Part shown: positions 24,557 through 34,487 of the stretch, one piece after another
How the letters are laid out: each line of letters starts with the position of its first letter
Numbering within the stretch: the stretch's first letter is position 1
Origin: Chloracidobacterium sp.
GTDB lineage: Bacteria; Acidobacteriota; Blastocatellia; Pyrinomonadales; Pyrinomonadaceae
Assembly (NCBI GenBank): GCA_016706275.1
Contig: JADJJY010000003.1
Span: 372,001 to 436,000 of the forward strand
DNA length: 64,000 nt
Reading direction: 5' to 3'
Notes under the pieces: model-generated
Databases searched by the model: none
Told to the model about the DNA's origin: nothing
The model's input: the letters and a program-made list of their open reading frames with translations, nothing else
Translations under genes and position numbers: made by a program

Positions 24557-27058
24557 TCATTTGGTTTTGGTGATCTCGGTGATCATCCGGCCGGGAAATG
24601 GGTGAAAGCCACGTTCTTGCAGCTCTGGCGTCGGGCGGCCCTGGTCATCAACCTTTCCCATTAACCGCAAAACGGTAGGCATAAAACTGAGGTTGTCGTA
24701 TGGTTCTTCGATCAAAAGCCCTCGAGGAATACCGGTCTTTGATCCGCCGGCAAACATTAATGTCGAATTTGTGGAAACGCGAAAGTATGATCCGTGATTG
24801 CCGCCGGGATTGAAACCTGTGACGTTAAAATTCCAGTGGTTTGCTGCGAGAATGAGCATATCAACCCGCGTCATATCGCGTTGCCGATGGCGAAATCGCC
24901 TCATCAGTCGCTCGTCGTTTGATATCGCCGCACGGTCGTCACCTGGTAACATGTGACGGTCGATCTGCTCATTTAACCCAATGATCGCATTAGAATAGAT
25001 CGTCTTATGCGTCGCCCGCAGCCACTCCACCTCACCGTGCCAGTCATTGACCCAAGCCTCTCGGTCTGCCACCGAAAGATCCTTGTCTTCAAAATACTTT
25101 AACGGAAAACCGTCAGCCCATTTCTGTTTGGTAAAGGTAACTTTTCCACCCGCATCCTGACGAAGAGCTGAAATAGGCATATATCGATAGCTCTGTCCGC
25201 CATCAGCATCGACGCGGGTCAGGATCAACGCCTGCTTATCAAATCCGCCATACAACCAGATCGCGTCCTCGCTTGAACGCAGTTCGGGCGGTAAGGCATC
25301 GGCCAAAACGTCTTGCGGTATGCGAACAGCGGTGAAATCAACCGGGCGGCTGCTGACCTCCGCCTGTACATTGCTCCGCACCTTTTGTTTGTGCAATAGG
25401 TCGAGATAGTCGATTCGTCTAAAACTTTTGTCGAGGTCAAGTTTTTGATCTGCGTTCAGAGCCAGTCCGTTCGGCGATAGCCCTACGACATAGTTTTGCA
25501 GATCGAAAACGCTATTTTGCCCACCCATCGCCTCGGGGGCGATCACATCCTCGATCTTTAGGTTTTTCGCGTCGAATGTTTCTCGTTTCAAATTTATGAG
25601 ATTGTTCAAGATCGCAATATATTTCCGGTAATCGGTCTCTGACCGCTTTGCGAGTTCGGCGAGGGCATAAACTCGGCGAGCCTCTTTATCAATACCGTGA
25701 GCATAATCCTCGGGCGTAAATTTATCGGGCTGAGCGGCGATTATCTTTTCTTGTTTCTCAATCGAGCGATGAAGAGCGTTCATCTCTTCGCTCAACTGCG
25801 TAGCCGTTTCCTGCCAGCCTCGTCGATGCTTGTTAACGATCTGAAAAAAGAGGTCGGCCGCGGCAGTTTGTTTTGGCTGCAATAGGCCCTTAACCTTTAA
25901 TTGTTGCAGCAGTATTTGCAAAATATTCAAATCATTTTGGCGCAGGTGGATAGATGCCCGCTCATTACCGTCGAGATCGACGAGAGCGGTCGGGTACTGG
26001 CCACTCTGATCTTTTAGGTAATAAGATTCTTTTGATGGGTTAGTAACGATCGGAGCAAACGGATAGATCGCCTTGATCGAATAATCCGACATCATGCGCT
26101 GTTTAGTAACGACGTGGTGTCCGCCGCCCGCCGCACTCCTAAACAAATTAACCAAGTTAAATCCCTGGCTATAAACTTTCTCTTCAGAATTAAATCCATG
26201 ATCGGAGACTAGGACCATTGCCGTCTCATCAGCACGAGAGGACGACTGGATGGCGACCCACATTCGCCCGATAGTGCGGTCAAGCGCCTTTAACCCGGCT
26301 AAACGAGAGGCTGTGTCGTTATTGGAGTGGGAAACATGGTCAAAGTAGCCGGTAAAATAATCGAGATAATTAAGTTCGGGCATGGTGACGACCTTGTCTA
26401 CGACGTCACGTTCGGCCTGATTGATAGTGATATTAAGAAAGTCTAGCCCGATCGACCATTCGTCAACAAAATCCTTTGGCTTGCCCGGATAAAGATTCAC
26501 AAAGCCGCTGGCGAGGTTTTCCCAGCTGTTGCCGCGCTGATACAACTGTTGGCTCGTATAGCGTTTATCATACGGAAATGCGTCGCACATAAGCGGTATC
26601 GACAATTGATCCAGCACCTCTACCGCGGGCATATCCGCCTTTTTCTTAAAAAGGTACCGGACATAATACGGCACGATATAGAGGTAATCGTAGCCGTGCT
26701 TGGTAAGTCGATCGTATTCGATATTTCCCTTGATCTGTAGGTGCTGTCCGGTATCGAGCATGCTCCAGGACGGAGCCGAAAGGCTGATACCTCGGGTGTA
26801 GAAATTACTAACCCGCGACCCATTCTTATAAAAGATCTCATCAAACCATGGCAACACAGATTTCCCGGTTGCGGCATCACGTTGTTTTACAAATTGGTCA
26901 ACATAATAGGCCGGCAGCCCGTCAACCTTGACGACGACTACGCGTTTTACATTTTGTGCAAAACCTGCAGCCGAACAAGTGGCCGCCAAGAACAACACAC
27001 CCAATAATTTGTATAAAAAGGGTCTCGATGACATAGATCCCGGATGGTTGAAAGTCAT
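24557..27058 (-). CDS. alkaline-phosphatase-superfamily phosphodiesterase/pyrophosphatase, exported
   Basis: 833 residues with a signal peptide ending CSAAGFAQ. The two-zinc site can be followed: VVKVDGLP (first Asp), the nucleophile region SLSAPSWSMLDTGQH, FDHVSHSNNDT (Asp, His), VSDHGFNSEE (Asp-His pair) and GGNHGSYFR (last His). This is the layout of type I phosphodiesterases/nucleotide pyrophosphatases. A long insertion of about 400 residues (350-720) rich in helices is unlike ordinary members. The ATG overlaps the upstream stop as TAATG, so it is translated together with the next gene. The substrate is unknown; cell-wall or nucleotide phosphoesters are possible. Confidence 0.85.
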   Translation of the reverse strand: MTFNHPGSMSSRPFLYKLLGVLFLAATCSAAGFAQNVKRVVVVKVDGLPAYYVDQFVKQRDAATGKSVLPWFDEIFYKNGSRVSNFYTRGISLSAPSWSMLDTGQHLQIKGNIEYDRLTKHGYDYLYIVPYYVRYLFKKKADMPAVEVLDQLSIPLMCDAFPYDKRYTSQQLYQRGNSWENLASGFVNLYPGKPKDFVDEWSIGLDFLNITINQAERDVVDKVVTMPELNYLDYFTGYFDHVSHSNNDTASRLAGLKALDRTIGRMWVAIQSSSRADETAMVLVSDHGFNSEEKVYSQGFNLVNLFRSAAGGGHHVVTKQRMMSDYSIKAIYPFAPIVTNPSKESYYLKDQSGQYPTALVDLDGNERASIHLRQNDLNILQILLQQLKVKGLLQPKQTAAADLFFQIVNKHRRGWQETATQLSEEMNALHRSIEKQEKIIAAQPDKFTPEDYAHGIDKEARRVYALAELAKRSETDYRKYIAILNNLINLKRETFDAKNLKIEDVIAPEAMGGQNSVFDLQNYVVGLSPNGLALNADQKLDLDKSFRRIDYLDLLHKQKVRSNVQAEVSSRPVDFTAVRIPQDVLADALPPELRSSEDAIWLYGGFDKQALILTRVDADGGQSYRYMPISALRQDAGGKVTFTKQKWADGFPLKYFEDKDLSVADREAWVNDWHGEVEWLRATHKTIYSNAIIGLNEQIDRHMLPGDDRAAISNDERLMRRFRHRQRDMTRVDMLILAANHWNFNVTGFNPGGNHGSYFRVSTNSTLMFAGGSKTGIPRGLLIEEPYDNLSFMPTVLRLMGKVDDQGRPTPELQERGFHPFPGRMITEITKTK

Positions 27059-29109
27059 TAATTTCCGGCAACTCCCGTCATTCCGGCAATTGCGGCGGCG
27101 TCGCGGGCGGATATCTTTCGGCCGTCGATGAGCGCTTGTTTTAAGTAATTTGCCCCAATGTTACGCCAACGCTCGGCGACGTTTGGATCTTTGTAAATCG
27201 CAAGCAGGTAATTTTTTGCGGCAGAGTCGTCTATCCGGAAAAGCCCGGCCAGGCATTTTAGACGCAGGTCCTCATCGTCTGTGAGCGAAAATATCTTTGA
27301 CAATGAGCGGGCTGTTTTTTCGTTCGCCGCCTCGCCGTGTTCGGCAACAAATTGCAGCGAACGTCTTAGCGCGGAGATATCGCTGTCGATCTCAGGCTTT
27401 GCTGACCTAAATGCGATCTCATTCAAAACCCTCTCGTGATAATTGAGTTGCCGGCGCATGTCCAGCCGTGCAAACAACTCGGGCGTTGTAGTCTCACGAT
27501 GTTCATATAGGCCAAAGGAAAGAAAGCGAGCCGCTGTAAAGACTGCCCTAGTCTTTTTAGAATGTGCCAGTTTGACCATCTCCGTGCGTCGGTCGCGGTC
27601 GATCAGCGCGGGCAGGCCGTCGCTCTTTTTCGCATATTCGACGAGGTTACCGTACTGTTTTCGCGCGATATCCGCCTCGACCGCGAGATCGTTTTCGAGT
27701 GGATTGAGCGAAACTTTCTCAAGCCGATCCGCGATCTCGTCACGAAAATGTGCATCGAGCGTCGCGTCGAGGGAAAGCAGCATCTTTAGTTGCGCGTATG
27801 ACCGGATCCGCGATGCCTGATTCATATCGATACCGCGACGTCCCGTAACAAGGTCATAGACAAACTTTCCAAGAAAAAGCGGGATACTGCCAAACGGCGA
27901 GAGCGAGATCACGGTGTTAGACAAATCTGTAAGGACTCGCTTAGACATCTCACGCCGCTTTGCGTTACGAGTGTCGCGGAAATCAACAAGTATTGTGGGT
28001 ATTTTAGGATTATCTAGGCCATACAACGCCAGCGGGATCAATGTCTTAGGCTTGGCGTTTGCAGCGTTAGACTCGACAACACGGCCGTCGTCGTCAAACC
28101 ATTTGACTTGCGTATAGCCTTTCCAATTTGCAAGTTTTGGATCATTCCAAGGGTCTTTTATATTCAGAAATCGCCGGTCATACTTTCGTCCTTTATTTTC
28201 AGCCAGATCCTCAGCGGCTATCCAAACAGTCGCGTGCCGGGCGGTGCCGTCAGGCATTTCCATCGGCTCAAAATACAGTCCCTGAGCCTCAGAATATTGC
28301 CGCAAGAGTTCCCAATTATGACCGCGGCTGTCGCGTTTTCTTACGATCTCCGTGTCATAGACGCGGTTCAGTTCCTCATCCGGCATCATCGCGCCAAAGG
28401 TCTTATCCGTCAGCCAAAGCTTTGCCTGGATGTCTTTTGATTCGTCGTCGCTCAAAAGCTTTTCGCCCGCGACCGACTCAAATAGCGACAGCACAGTCAG
28501 AGCTTTTGCGACTGATGTACGGCGGTAATCCTGCCGATTTTGGCGGTATTGGAGCGCCGAGGCCTTAGGGCCGACGCCCATTTCACCAAGTATGATCTTT
28601 TTGAACACAACCCACAGCACCTGGCCCCAAACGCCATTATGGTTGCTATTCATATCCACCACATGCGGCGGCGGAGCGGTGCCGATATCTTTTTTATTTG
28701 TCGTTCGCATGTAGAGGCCTGGCACAAATGCCGCAGCTTTTTGCCAGAAAGACGCCCGTGTATAGGAATGTACCCAAACGTATCTCAGGCGGTCATTTTC
28801 AGGCCGATCGTCGCCGAGCGTATCCCGCATGACGCTCAACAACGGTATTTCCGCCGCACCGTCACGCATACCATCGCCAAAATTATCCTTACGCGCAAAG
28901 ATCGTAATGATCTCAGCGCCGCCCGCGACCGGTATTTTTTCTACGCGAAAATCAGGCGTGTCTTTCGACTCGGCATTGATCTGATTGGAGGGCTCCTCAA
29001 CGGTTTGGGCACTGACATTTGCCGACAAAACGGCAAACACTGCCATTAGCACAGCCAAGGCAGTAAAACTGAGGTGTTTTGTCTGATTTTTAAGACTGCT
29101 CGAGATCAT
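27058..29109 (-). CDS. exported protein of unknown function, coupled to the phosphodiesterase
   Basis: 683 residues. A signal peptide runs to NVSAQ near residue 35. I do not recognise the family. Visible features: an N-terminal part with RLRYVWVHSYTRASFWQKAA and PPPHVVDMN, a hydrophobic patch (NTVISLSPFGSIPLFLGKFV, about 405-425) that may insert into membrane, and a C-terminal third made of short helices resembling HEAT-like repeats (LRLKCLAGLFRIDDSAAKNYLL). The stop shares one base with the start of the phosphodiesterase (TAATG), so the two proteins are made together and probably act together in the envelope. Confidence 0.75.
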   Translation of the reverse strand: MISSSLKNQTKHLSFTALAVLMAVFAVLSANVSAQTVEEPSNQINAESKDTPDFRVEKIPVAGGAEIITIFARKDNFGDGMRDGAAEIPLLSVMRDTLGDDRPENDRLRYVWVHSYTRASFWQKAAAFVPGLYMRTTNKKDIGTAPPPHVVDMNSNHNGVWGQVLWVVFKKIILGEMGVGPKASALQYRQNRQDYRRTSVAKALTVLSLFESVAGEKLLSDDESKDIQAKLWLTDKTFGAMMPDEELNRVYDTEIVRKRDSRGHNWELLRQYSEAQGLYFEPMEMPDGTARHATVWIAAEDLAENKGRKYDRRFLNIKDPWNDPKLANWKGYTQVKWFDDDGRVVESNAANAKPKTLIPLALYGLDNPKIPTILVDFRDTRNAKRREMSKRVLTDLSNTVISLSPFGSIPLFLGKFVYDLVTGRRGIDMNQASRIRSYAQLKMLLSLDATLDAHFRDEIADRLEKVSLNPLENDLAVEADIARKQYGNLVEYAKKSDGLPALIDRDRRTEMVKLAHSKKTRAVFTAARFLSFGLYEHRETTTPELFARLDMRRQLNYHERVLNEIAFRSAKPEIDSDISALRRSLQFVAEHGEAANEKTARSLSKIFSLTDDEDLRLKCLAGLFRIDDSAAKNYLLAIYKDPNVAERWRNIGANYLKQALIDGRKISARDAAAIAGMTGVAGN

Positions 29110-29259
29110 TAACTATTGTCGCGATTGACTTAAGAGGGCACACCTTAGGTAGGAAGTTTTACCGGGTCAAAAGATCAATTCTTGTTATTTGTTCTCAGTG
29201 TTTGATGCAACAACTGCGGCTCCGGTTCGACGCATTTTATGCTGCCTCGGACCGTTTGG

Positions 29260-30363
29260 TTAATCGTAGTTGAGTGCCTCAACTGCATCAAGACGGGCCG
29301 CTCTCAGTCCGGGATAAAGCGCCCCTATCATACCGCTGATCAATCCGACCACTACGATCGTGCCGACCAGCGAAGGATCGATCGCCACCGTCAGCGTCGT
29401 CCATTTGGCAAAAGCGTATTGCAGCCCGACGGTCGCAAGTACACCAAAAGCGATGCCGCCGAGGCTAAGTAGCAACGCCTCTTGTACAATTGTCCAGGCG
29501 ATCTTTGTTTTAGACATACCGAGCGATTTGAGCACTCCGATCTGACGCGTTCGTTCGGTAACCGTTGTATACATAGTCAGCAAAATGATAAGTGCCGAGA
29601 TCGCTCCCGCCACGCCGATGACTACATTCAGAAAAACATTTAGAGCAGGAACGCCTTGCATATAGAGCTCTTCGAGTTCGCTGGTGAGGATGATCTGATC
29701 CTCCGGGAATTTGGCGTGCAGGTTGTCGCCAACCGTCTGCGGCGTAAAGCCTTCTTTGACCTTGACCAAAAACGCCGATGCTTTGCCCTCGGCTCCAAGC
29801 TGAGTTTGCATCGTCGATAACGGTATCTTGACCCTCGCCCCAGCGCTCGGTTCGTATGTGCCGACGATCTCAAAATCACGGTCGTAAACGCTGAGCTTGT
29901 CGCCAATCTTTTCTTTTCGCGTCGACAGCCACGCGCTGTCGGTCATCAATTCGTCTTTGCCATCAACAAACTTTCGCCCGTGCGTAACCTGCAGCCCGGC
30001 GACTGCCGCATACTTTTCCCACTCAACGCCATCGAGCAAACGGCTGCCGGTAATGCCCTCTTTGGACGAAACGCTGGCTTGGCCGATTGGCACAGCCGCC
30101 GCAACGCCTTCAACCTTTTCTATATCCGGCCCCATTGTCACGGGCAATCGCAAAACCTCCGAACCGGTCAAGCCCATGCTTCCCGATGGGCGAAACATTA
30201 TCTCCGCCCCGACATTTGCCTCGCGTTTTGCACGCTCACGCAAACTGCCGTTCGCTAACCCTACGGTCACAATTATCAGCAAAATACCGATTCCAATGCC
30301 GATAATACTGACCGCCGTCCTCGCGGGGCGATGGAGCATGTTTGAAAACACGAGACTGTTCAT
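29260..30363 (-). CDS. MacB/FtsX-type ABC transporter permease
   Basis: 367 residues: one N-terminal helix (AVSIIGIGIGILLIIVTVGL), a periplasmic domain of about 210 residues, then three helices with the FtsX signature TMYTTVTERTRQIGVLKSLGMSK and the end GLRAARLDAVEALNYD. Such permeases drive lipoprotein release or small-molecule/peptide efflux with a cytoplasmic ATPase. No ATPase gene is next to it; 150 bases without a gene follow. It is preceded by a word-repeat gap and threonine synthase, all on the same strand. Confidence 0.88.
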   Translation of the reverse strand: MNSLVFSNMLHRPARTAVSIIGIGIGILLIIVTVGLANGSLRERAKREANVGAEIMFRPSGSMGLTGSEVLRLPVTMGPDIEKVEGVAAAVPIGQASVSSKEGITGSRLLDGVEWEKYAAVAGLQVTHGRKFVDGKDELMTDSAWLSTRKEKIGDKLSVYDRDFEIVGTYEPSAGARVKIPLSTMQTQLGAEGKASAFLVKVKEGFTPQTVGDNLHAKFPEDQIILTSELEELYMQGVPALNVFLNVVIGVAGAISALIILLTMYTTVTERTRQIGVLKSLGMSKTKIAWTIVQEALLLSLGGIAFGVLATVGLQYAFAKWTTLTVAIDPSLVGTIVVVGLISGMIGALYPGLRAARLDAVEALNYD

Positions 30364-30373
30364 AATCTGTTAG

Positions 30374-30420
30374 CCGCGAAAAACGCGAAACGACGATAAA
30401 GTTGCCGTTTCGCGTCTTAC
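30374..30420. repeat. inverted word repeat (CGCGAAA type)
   Basis: CCGCGAAAAACGCGAAACGA faces GCCGTTTCGCGTCTTAC after a short spacer. It uses the same words as the element at 17681 and lies in the gap before the permease start. Confidence 0.55.
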
Positions 30421-30495
30421 CGATAATTGGTCGCTAATTCGCTTGCCCAATCCTAGTAAAATACTAGCAAATTCGGCTAATATTTACGAATCTTA

Positions 30496-31692
30496 TTAAC
30501 CTTCAAACGCCTCAAGATATTTGATGCCAGAGCCGGTGTTGAATATAACCACGCTTTCGCCTTCGGTTACCGAGCCGTCCGCGATCAGTTTTCGTAGGGC
30601 GGGGAGGCAGGCGGCGCCTTCGGGGGCGGTGAAGGTGCCCGTTAGGGCTCCGATCTCGGCGACGGCGGCGGTTAGTTCGGCGTCGGCGACGGTGACGGCG
30701 GTGCCATTTGACGCCCGGATGGCGTCGAGGATGAGGAAATCGCCGATGCACTTTGGCACGCGAAGCCCGGAGGCGACGGTCGAGGCATTTTCGAACTCGT
30801 CGGCAAAACGTTCGCCAGCGTGAAAGGCCCGAACGATCGGGGCACACGTCTCGGACTGCACGCTCACCATTCGCGGCCGCTCGCTCCCGATCCAGCCCAT
30901 CTGCTCCATCTCGTCGAAGGCTTTCCACATCCCGATCAAGCCCGTGCCGCCGCCGGTCGGGTAGAGGATGGCGTCCGGAAGAGTGACGGGTGACAGGTGA
31001 CGGGTGACAAGTGAGGAAAATTGCTCGAAGAGTTCGTATCCCATCGTCTTTTTGCCTTCGACGCGATATGGCTCTTTGAGGGTGGAAACGTCGAACCAGC
31101 CCATTTCATCTTTGCGGTCGGCGACTATTTTGCCGCAGTCGGTGATGAGGCCGTCGATGAGCGTGACGTTGGCGCCGGTCTGTTGGCATTCGACGATATT
31201 CGCCCGCGGCGTGTCGGCGGGCATGAAGATGTTGGCCTCCATCCCGGCTAGTGCGGCGTACGCGGCCAACGCTCCGGCAGCATTACCGGCACTTGGCACC
31301 GCGAGCTTGGTCACACCAAGCTCTTTCGCCATCGAGATCGCCGCCGTCATCCCGCGAGCCTTGAACGACTGCGTCGGATTCTGGCCTTCGTCTTTGATGT
31401 AGAGATCGAGCTTGATAGGCAAGGTCGCGGCGAGCCTATCGGTCTTGAACAATGGTGTCCAGCCTTCGCCGAGGCTGACGATGTTCGCCTCGTTCACGAC
31501 CGGCAAGACTTCGCGGTAACGCCAAAGGTTCGATTCGCGAGTTTGCAATGATTCGGGCGTAAGCGTCTTCGCCGCTTTTTCGAGATCATAGCGGACGAGT
31601 AGAGGCTTGCCGCATGTAATACAAAGATTTTGCAGCGTATTCGCTTCGTGGCGGAGGCCGCACAAGGCACATTCGAGATGGGTGACATTCAT
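30496..31692 (-). CDS. thrC: threonine synthase
   Basis: Makes threonine from O-phosphohomoserine using PLP. 398 residues from ATG 31692 (MNVTHLECALCGLRHEAN); an ATG 11 codons earlier is less likely because the zinc-ribbon-like Cys pairs (CALC, CITC) define the true N-terminus. The PLP Lys is in NPTQSFKARGM; PSAGNAAGALAAYAALAG and YPTGGGTGLIGMWKA hold the phosphate loop. A stretch SLVTRHLSPVT (about 226-237) comes from an in-frame GTGAC word repeat and has no counterpart in usual synthases. It lies among ABC permease genes on the same strand, apparently by chance. Confidence 0.93.
   Translation of the reverse strand: MNVTHLECALCGLRHEANTLQNLCITCGKPLLVRYDLEKAAKTLTPESLQTRESNLWRYREVLPVVNEANIVSLGEGWTPLFKTDRLAATLPIKLDLYIKDEGQNPTQSFKARGMTAAISMAKELGVTKLAVPSAGNAAGALAAYAALAGMEANIFMPADTPRANIVECQQTGANVTLIDGLITDCGKIVADRKDEMGWFDVSTLKEPYRVEGKKTMGYELFEQFSSLVTRHLSPVTLPDAILYPTGGGTGLIGMWKAFDEMEQMGWIGSERPRMVSVQSETCAPIVRAFHAGERFADEFENASTVASGLRVPKCIGDFLILDAIRASNGTAVTVADAELTAAVAEIGALTGTFTAPEGAACLPALRKLIADGSVTEGESVVIFNTGSGIKYLEAFEG
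30981..31015. repeat. GTGAC 7-bp word repeat inside thrC
   Basis: Five consecutive heptamers GTGACGG, GTGACAG, GTGACGG, GTGACAA and GTGAGGA follow one another in the threonine synthase coding region. They keep the frame and add about 11 residues in a surface loop position. Confidence 0.8.
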
Positions 31693-31767
31693 TCTAAGAA
31701 TTTTGCCACGAATTGCACAAATCACACGAATCCGAAGACTCTTATTCGTTTGATCCGGGTTATTGCT

Positions 31768-33030
31768 CTAAGTTCTTCGCATCGCTTCGACCGGATCGAG
31801 CCGCGACGCCTGAAGCGCAGGATAAAACCCCGCGATCAAGCCTACCAACACAGATGCCCCAAATCCTGCCGCGATCGCCCAAAACGGCACAGCAGCCGGA
31901 AAGCTAATGATACTCCTGACGGCAAATGCCAGAAACAGCCCGGCCGCGATCCCGCTCAGGCCGCCAAGCCCCGTCAACGTGATCGCCTCAAGCAGAAATT
32001 GCGTCAATATCTCGCTCCTGGTTGCCCCGAGAGCCCGCCGAATGCCGATCTCGGGCGTACGCTCTTTGACGGACACGAGCATTATGTTCATTACCCCGAC
32101 ACCGCCAACAAACAAACTGGCAAGGGCGATCGGCACGACGATAACGCCGAGACCGCTTATAACGTCATCGACGAGTTCGAAAACCTGCTCCGAACGGTTT
32201 ACGCCGAAGTTGTTAGCATCGGACGATTTCAGGCCGCGTCTCTGCCGTAGCAGGAAAGTTACTTCGTCAGTGACCTCGTCGACACGGCCGTTCGGAGCCC
32301 GGACGGCGATCAGCGTCTCTTCGATCTCGGGGTAGAATTTCTCCGCGGTCTCAAACGGGATGTAAACGGTCCGTTCGTCGAGTTCGTCGCTCCCGATCAC
32401 GCCTTCGCCGGTCGATTGGCCGAGCACCCCGATCACGCGAAAGAGTTTGCCGTCAATCTTGACATCCTCACCGACCGGATCGAGCTCCTCAAAGACCTGC
32501 TTTGCAATGCCATGGCCAATAACCACGACCGATGCCCTAGCTCGGCGCTCAGTTTCGGTAAAAAATCGGCCCTTTTCGATCGGTACGTTGATCACGTCGG
32601 GATAATTTTCCCAAACGCCGAGTATCAGCGGATTGATCCCCTCGCGAGAGCGGGCAGTCACTTTTGGCACATCAGCCGACGGACCATAGCTTCCACGGAC
32701 CTTCTGCGGGGAAACGGCTTGCGGCGAACTCAGTTCGGAAACGGCTATTGCGTCGCCGAGGGTGAAATCCTTGCGTTGACGTTCCTCCGCAGTCGGTTGT
32801 GCAAGCGAAGGGCCGATCCGCGCTTGTTTGGTGAAATAAATGACGTTCGGAGCACTCTTGTCCGAAACCTCCTGAACCCGCTGAGACAGCCCGGTGAGCA
32901 CTGCCCCAACCAATGCGACGACCGCCGTGCCTATAATGACGCCGGTCAGCGTCAAGCCCGATCTGAGCTTGTTGCTACGGATCGAGTCAATGACCGTTTG
33001 CCATGTGTCGGTTAAGCCTTGAATATTCAT
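31768..33030 (-). CDS. MacB-like ABC permease
   Basis: 420 residues from ATG 33030 (MNIQGLTDTWQTVIDSIRSN). One helix (SGLTLTGVIIGTAVVALVGA), a periplasmic domain of about 240 residues, then VPIALASLFVGGVGVMNIML and TPEIGIRRALGATRSEILTQ and a final YPALQASRLDPVEAMRRT. The architecture is that of the MacB permease half without the fused ATPase. It begins 19 bases after a second similar permease and was probably duplicated from it. An ATPase must be supplied from elsewhere. The transported substrate is not readable. Confidence 0.9.
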   Translation of the reverse strand: MNIQGLTDTWQTVIDSIRSNKLRSGLTLTGVIIGTAVVALVGAVLTGLSQRVQEVSDKSAPNVIYFTKQARIGPSLAQPTAEERQRKDFTLGDAIAVSELSSPQAVSPQKVRGSYGPSADVPKVTARSREGINPLILGVWENYPDVINVPIEKGRFFTETERRARASVVVIGHGIAKQVFEELDPVGEDVKIDGKLFRVIGVLGQSTGEGVIGSDELDERTVYIPFETAEKFYPEIEETLIAVRAPNGRVDEVTDEVTFLLRQRRGLKSSDANNFGVNRSEQVFELVDDVISGLGVIVVPIALASLFVGGVGVMNIMLVSVKERTPEIGIRRALGATRSEILTQFLLEAITLTGLGGLSGIAAGLFLAFAVRSIISFPAAVPFWAIAAGFGASVLVGLIAGFYPALQASRLDPVEAMRRT

Positions 33031-33049
33031 TGTACTTAAACGAATAAGA

Positions 33050-34318
33050 TCATTCTGACCGAAGTGCCTCGATCGGGTCCAAGGCCGCCGCCTGTCTCGC
33101 CGGAACCACGCCAAACACTATGCCAACCGCGCAGGATACGCCGATCGCCGCCATCACGGCCCAGATCGGAAGGCTCAACGGCAGCTTTGTTGCCCACGCC
33201 AGCAGCCAGATAATGCCTGCCGCAAACATTACGCCGATCACTCCGCCGATCACCGTCAACGTCGTCGTCTCGATCAAAAACTGGATCAAAATGTCACGCC
33301 GTCTGGCACCAACTGCTAATCGGATGCCTATCTCACGCGTTCGCTCGGTCACTGACGAGAGCATCATGTTCATAACGACAATGCCGCCGACGAATAGAGA
33401 TATCGCCGTCAACGGGTAAACGATGGTCCCAACAATTCCGGTTAACGACGCCGAAAATGCCTGAACGCTCTTTGCAGTGACAAAGCTGAAATCATCCTCT
33501 TTGTCAGTGCCGACCGTTTTACGCCGGATACGAATAGCCACGCGAACACGTTCCTCGACATCTGCAAGCGATAGCTTTTCCGTGTCTTTCGCCTTGGCGA
33601 GTATGGCGAGCGAGCGCGAACGTGCCCCAAAGACACGAGTAAAGGTTCCAAGCGGGATCTGAACAAAGCCGTCCTGCGAAGACCCAAATGAGGATCCTCG
33701 AGCTTCGGCAACGCCGATGACCTGATACCTGATCTGCCCTAGCTGAATATCTTCGCCGATCGCTCCGGTCGTTGGGAAAAGCTCGTCAACCAGATCTTGG
33801 CCGATAATGCAGACATTTCGCCGATATGTGTCATCGGTCGACGCAAGTCCGCGTCCGTACGCGATCTTTATGTTTGATAGATCCGTAATGTTTGGCGTCA
33901 CGCCCTGTATAGAAACGCCAACGAGCGTTTTGGCACCGCGGCGAGCAGGAAGGACAGCGGCTCCTTGTGCTCCGAATTCGATCTCATCCCCCAAACGGTC
34001 GGCTAGATATTCGAGATCCTCGACGAAGAGGTCGGGCCGCTTTGCCTGAGCCTCAACAAATGCCTGCCCGTCAGCACCAAAGTCTTGAAAGGACGCTTTT
34101 TCGATACGCAGCACGTCGGGAGCAAATCCGGCGGTCGAATTAACAACGAAAGCTTGAGCACCCTGCAACAACGCCGCTACTATCACAACGACGGCTACTC
34201 CAACGACTACGCCGAGTATCGTCAGCGCCGAGCGCGTCCGATTGGCACGAACCGAGTCCCATGCCAAGGACAGCGATTCGCGAAACAAATTTAATCTAGC
34301 GGTCAAAGACAGTTGCAC
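33050..34318 (-). CDS. MacB-like ABC permease
   Basis: 422 residues, organised as its downstream neighbour: N-terminal helix (LTILGVVVGVAVVVIVAALL), periplasmic domain, three C-terminal helices with MMLSSVTERTREIGIRLAVG and the end ARQAAALDPIEALRSE. It is the first gene of the two-permease pair. They could form a heterodimer, which is an inference from the tight pairing. No ATPase is adjacent. Confidence 0.9.
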   Translation of the reverse strand: MQLSLTARLNLFRESLSLAWDSVRANRTRSALTILGVVVGVAVVVIVAALLQGAQAFVVNSTAGFAPDVLRIEKASFQDFGADGQAFVEAQAKRPDLFVEDLEYLADRLGDEIEFGAQGAAVLPARRGAKTLVGVSIQGVTPNITDLSNIKIAYGRGLASTDDTYRRNVCIIGQDLVDELFPTTGAIGEDIQLGQIRYQVIGVAEARGSSFGSSQDGFVQIPLGTFTRVFGARSRSLAILAKAKDTEKLSLADVEERVRVAIRIRRKTVGTDKEDDFSFVTAKSVQAFSASLTGIVGTIVYPLTAISLFVGGIVVMNMMLSSVTERTREIGIRLAVGARRRDILIQFLIETTTLTVIGGVIGVMFAAGIIWLLAWATKLPLSLPIWAVMAAIGVSCAVGIVFGVVPARQAAALDPIEALRSE

Positions 34319-34487
34319 AGTGTAAACCTCTTTAGGCTAACACAATCTCAAATCGCTACGTCCGCCGATAACGCAACAATTCAGCCCACCCGATCGGGCA
34401 AAATGTAGATGGAAAGACATTTCGATCTTGAGGCTGCACAAGAGCAAAATGAATAAATCAACTCAATGACTGAAATAACCGGGTGTA

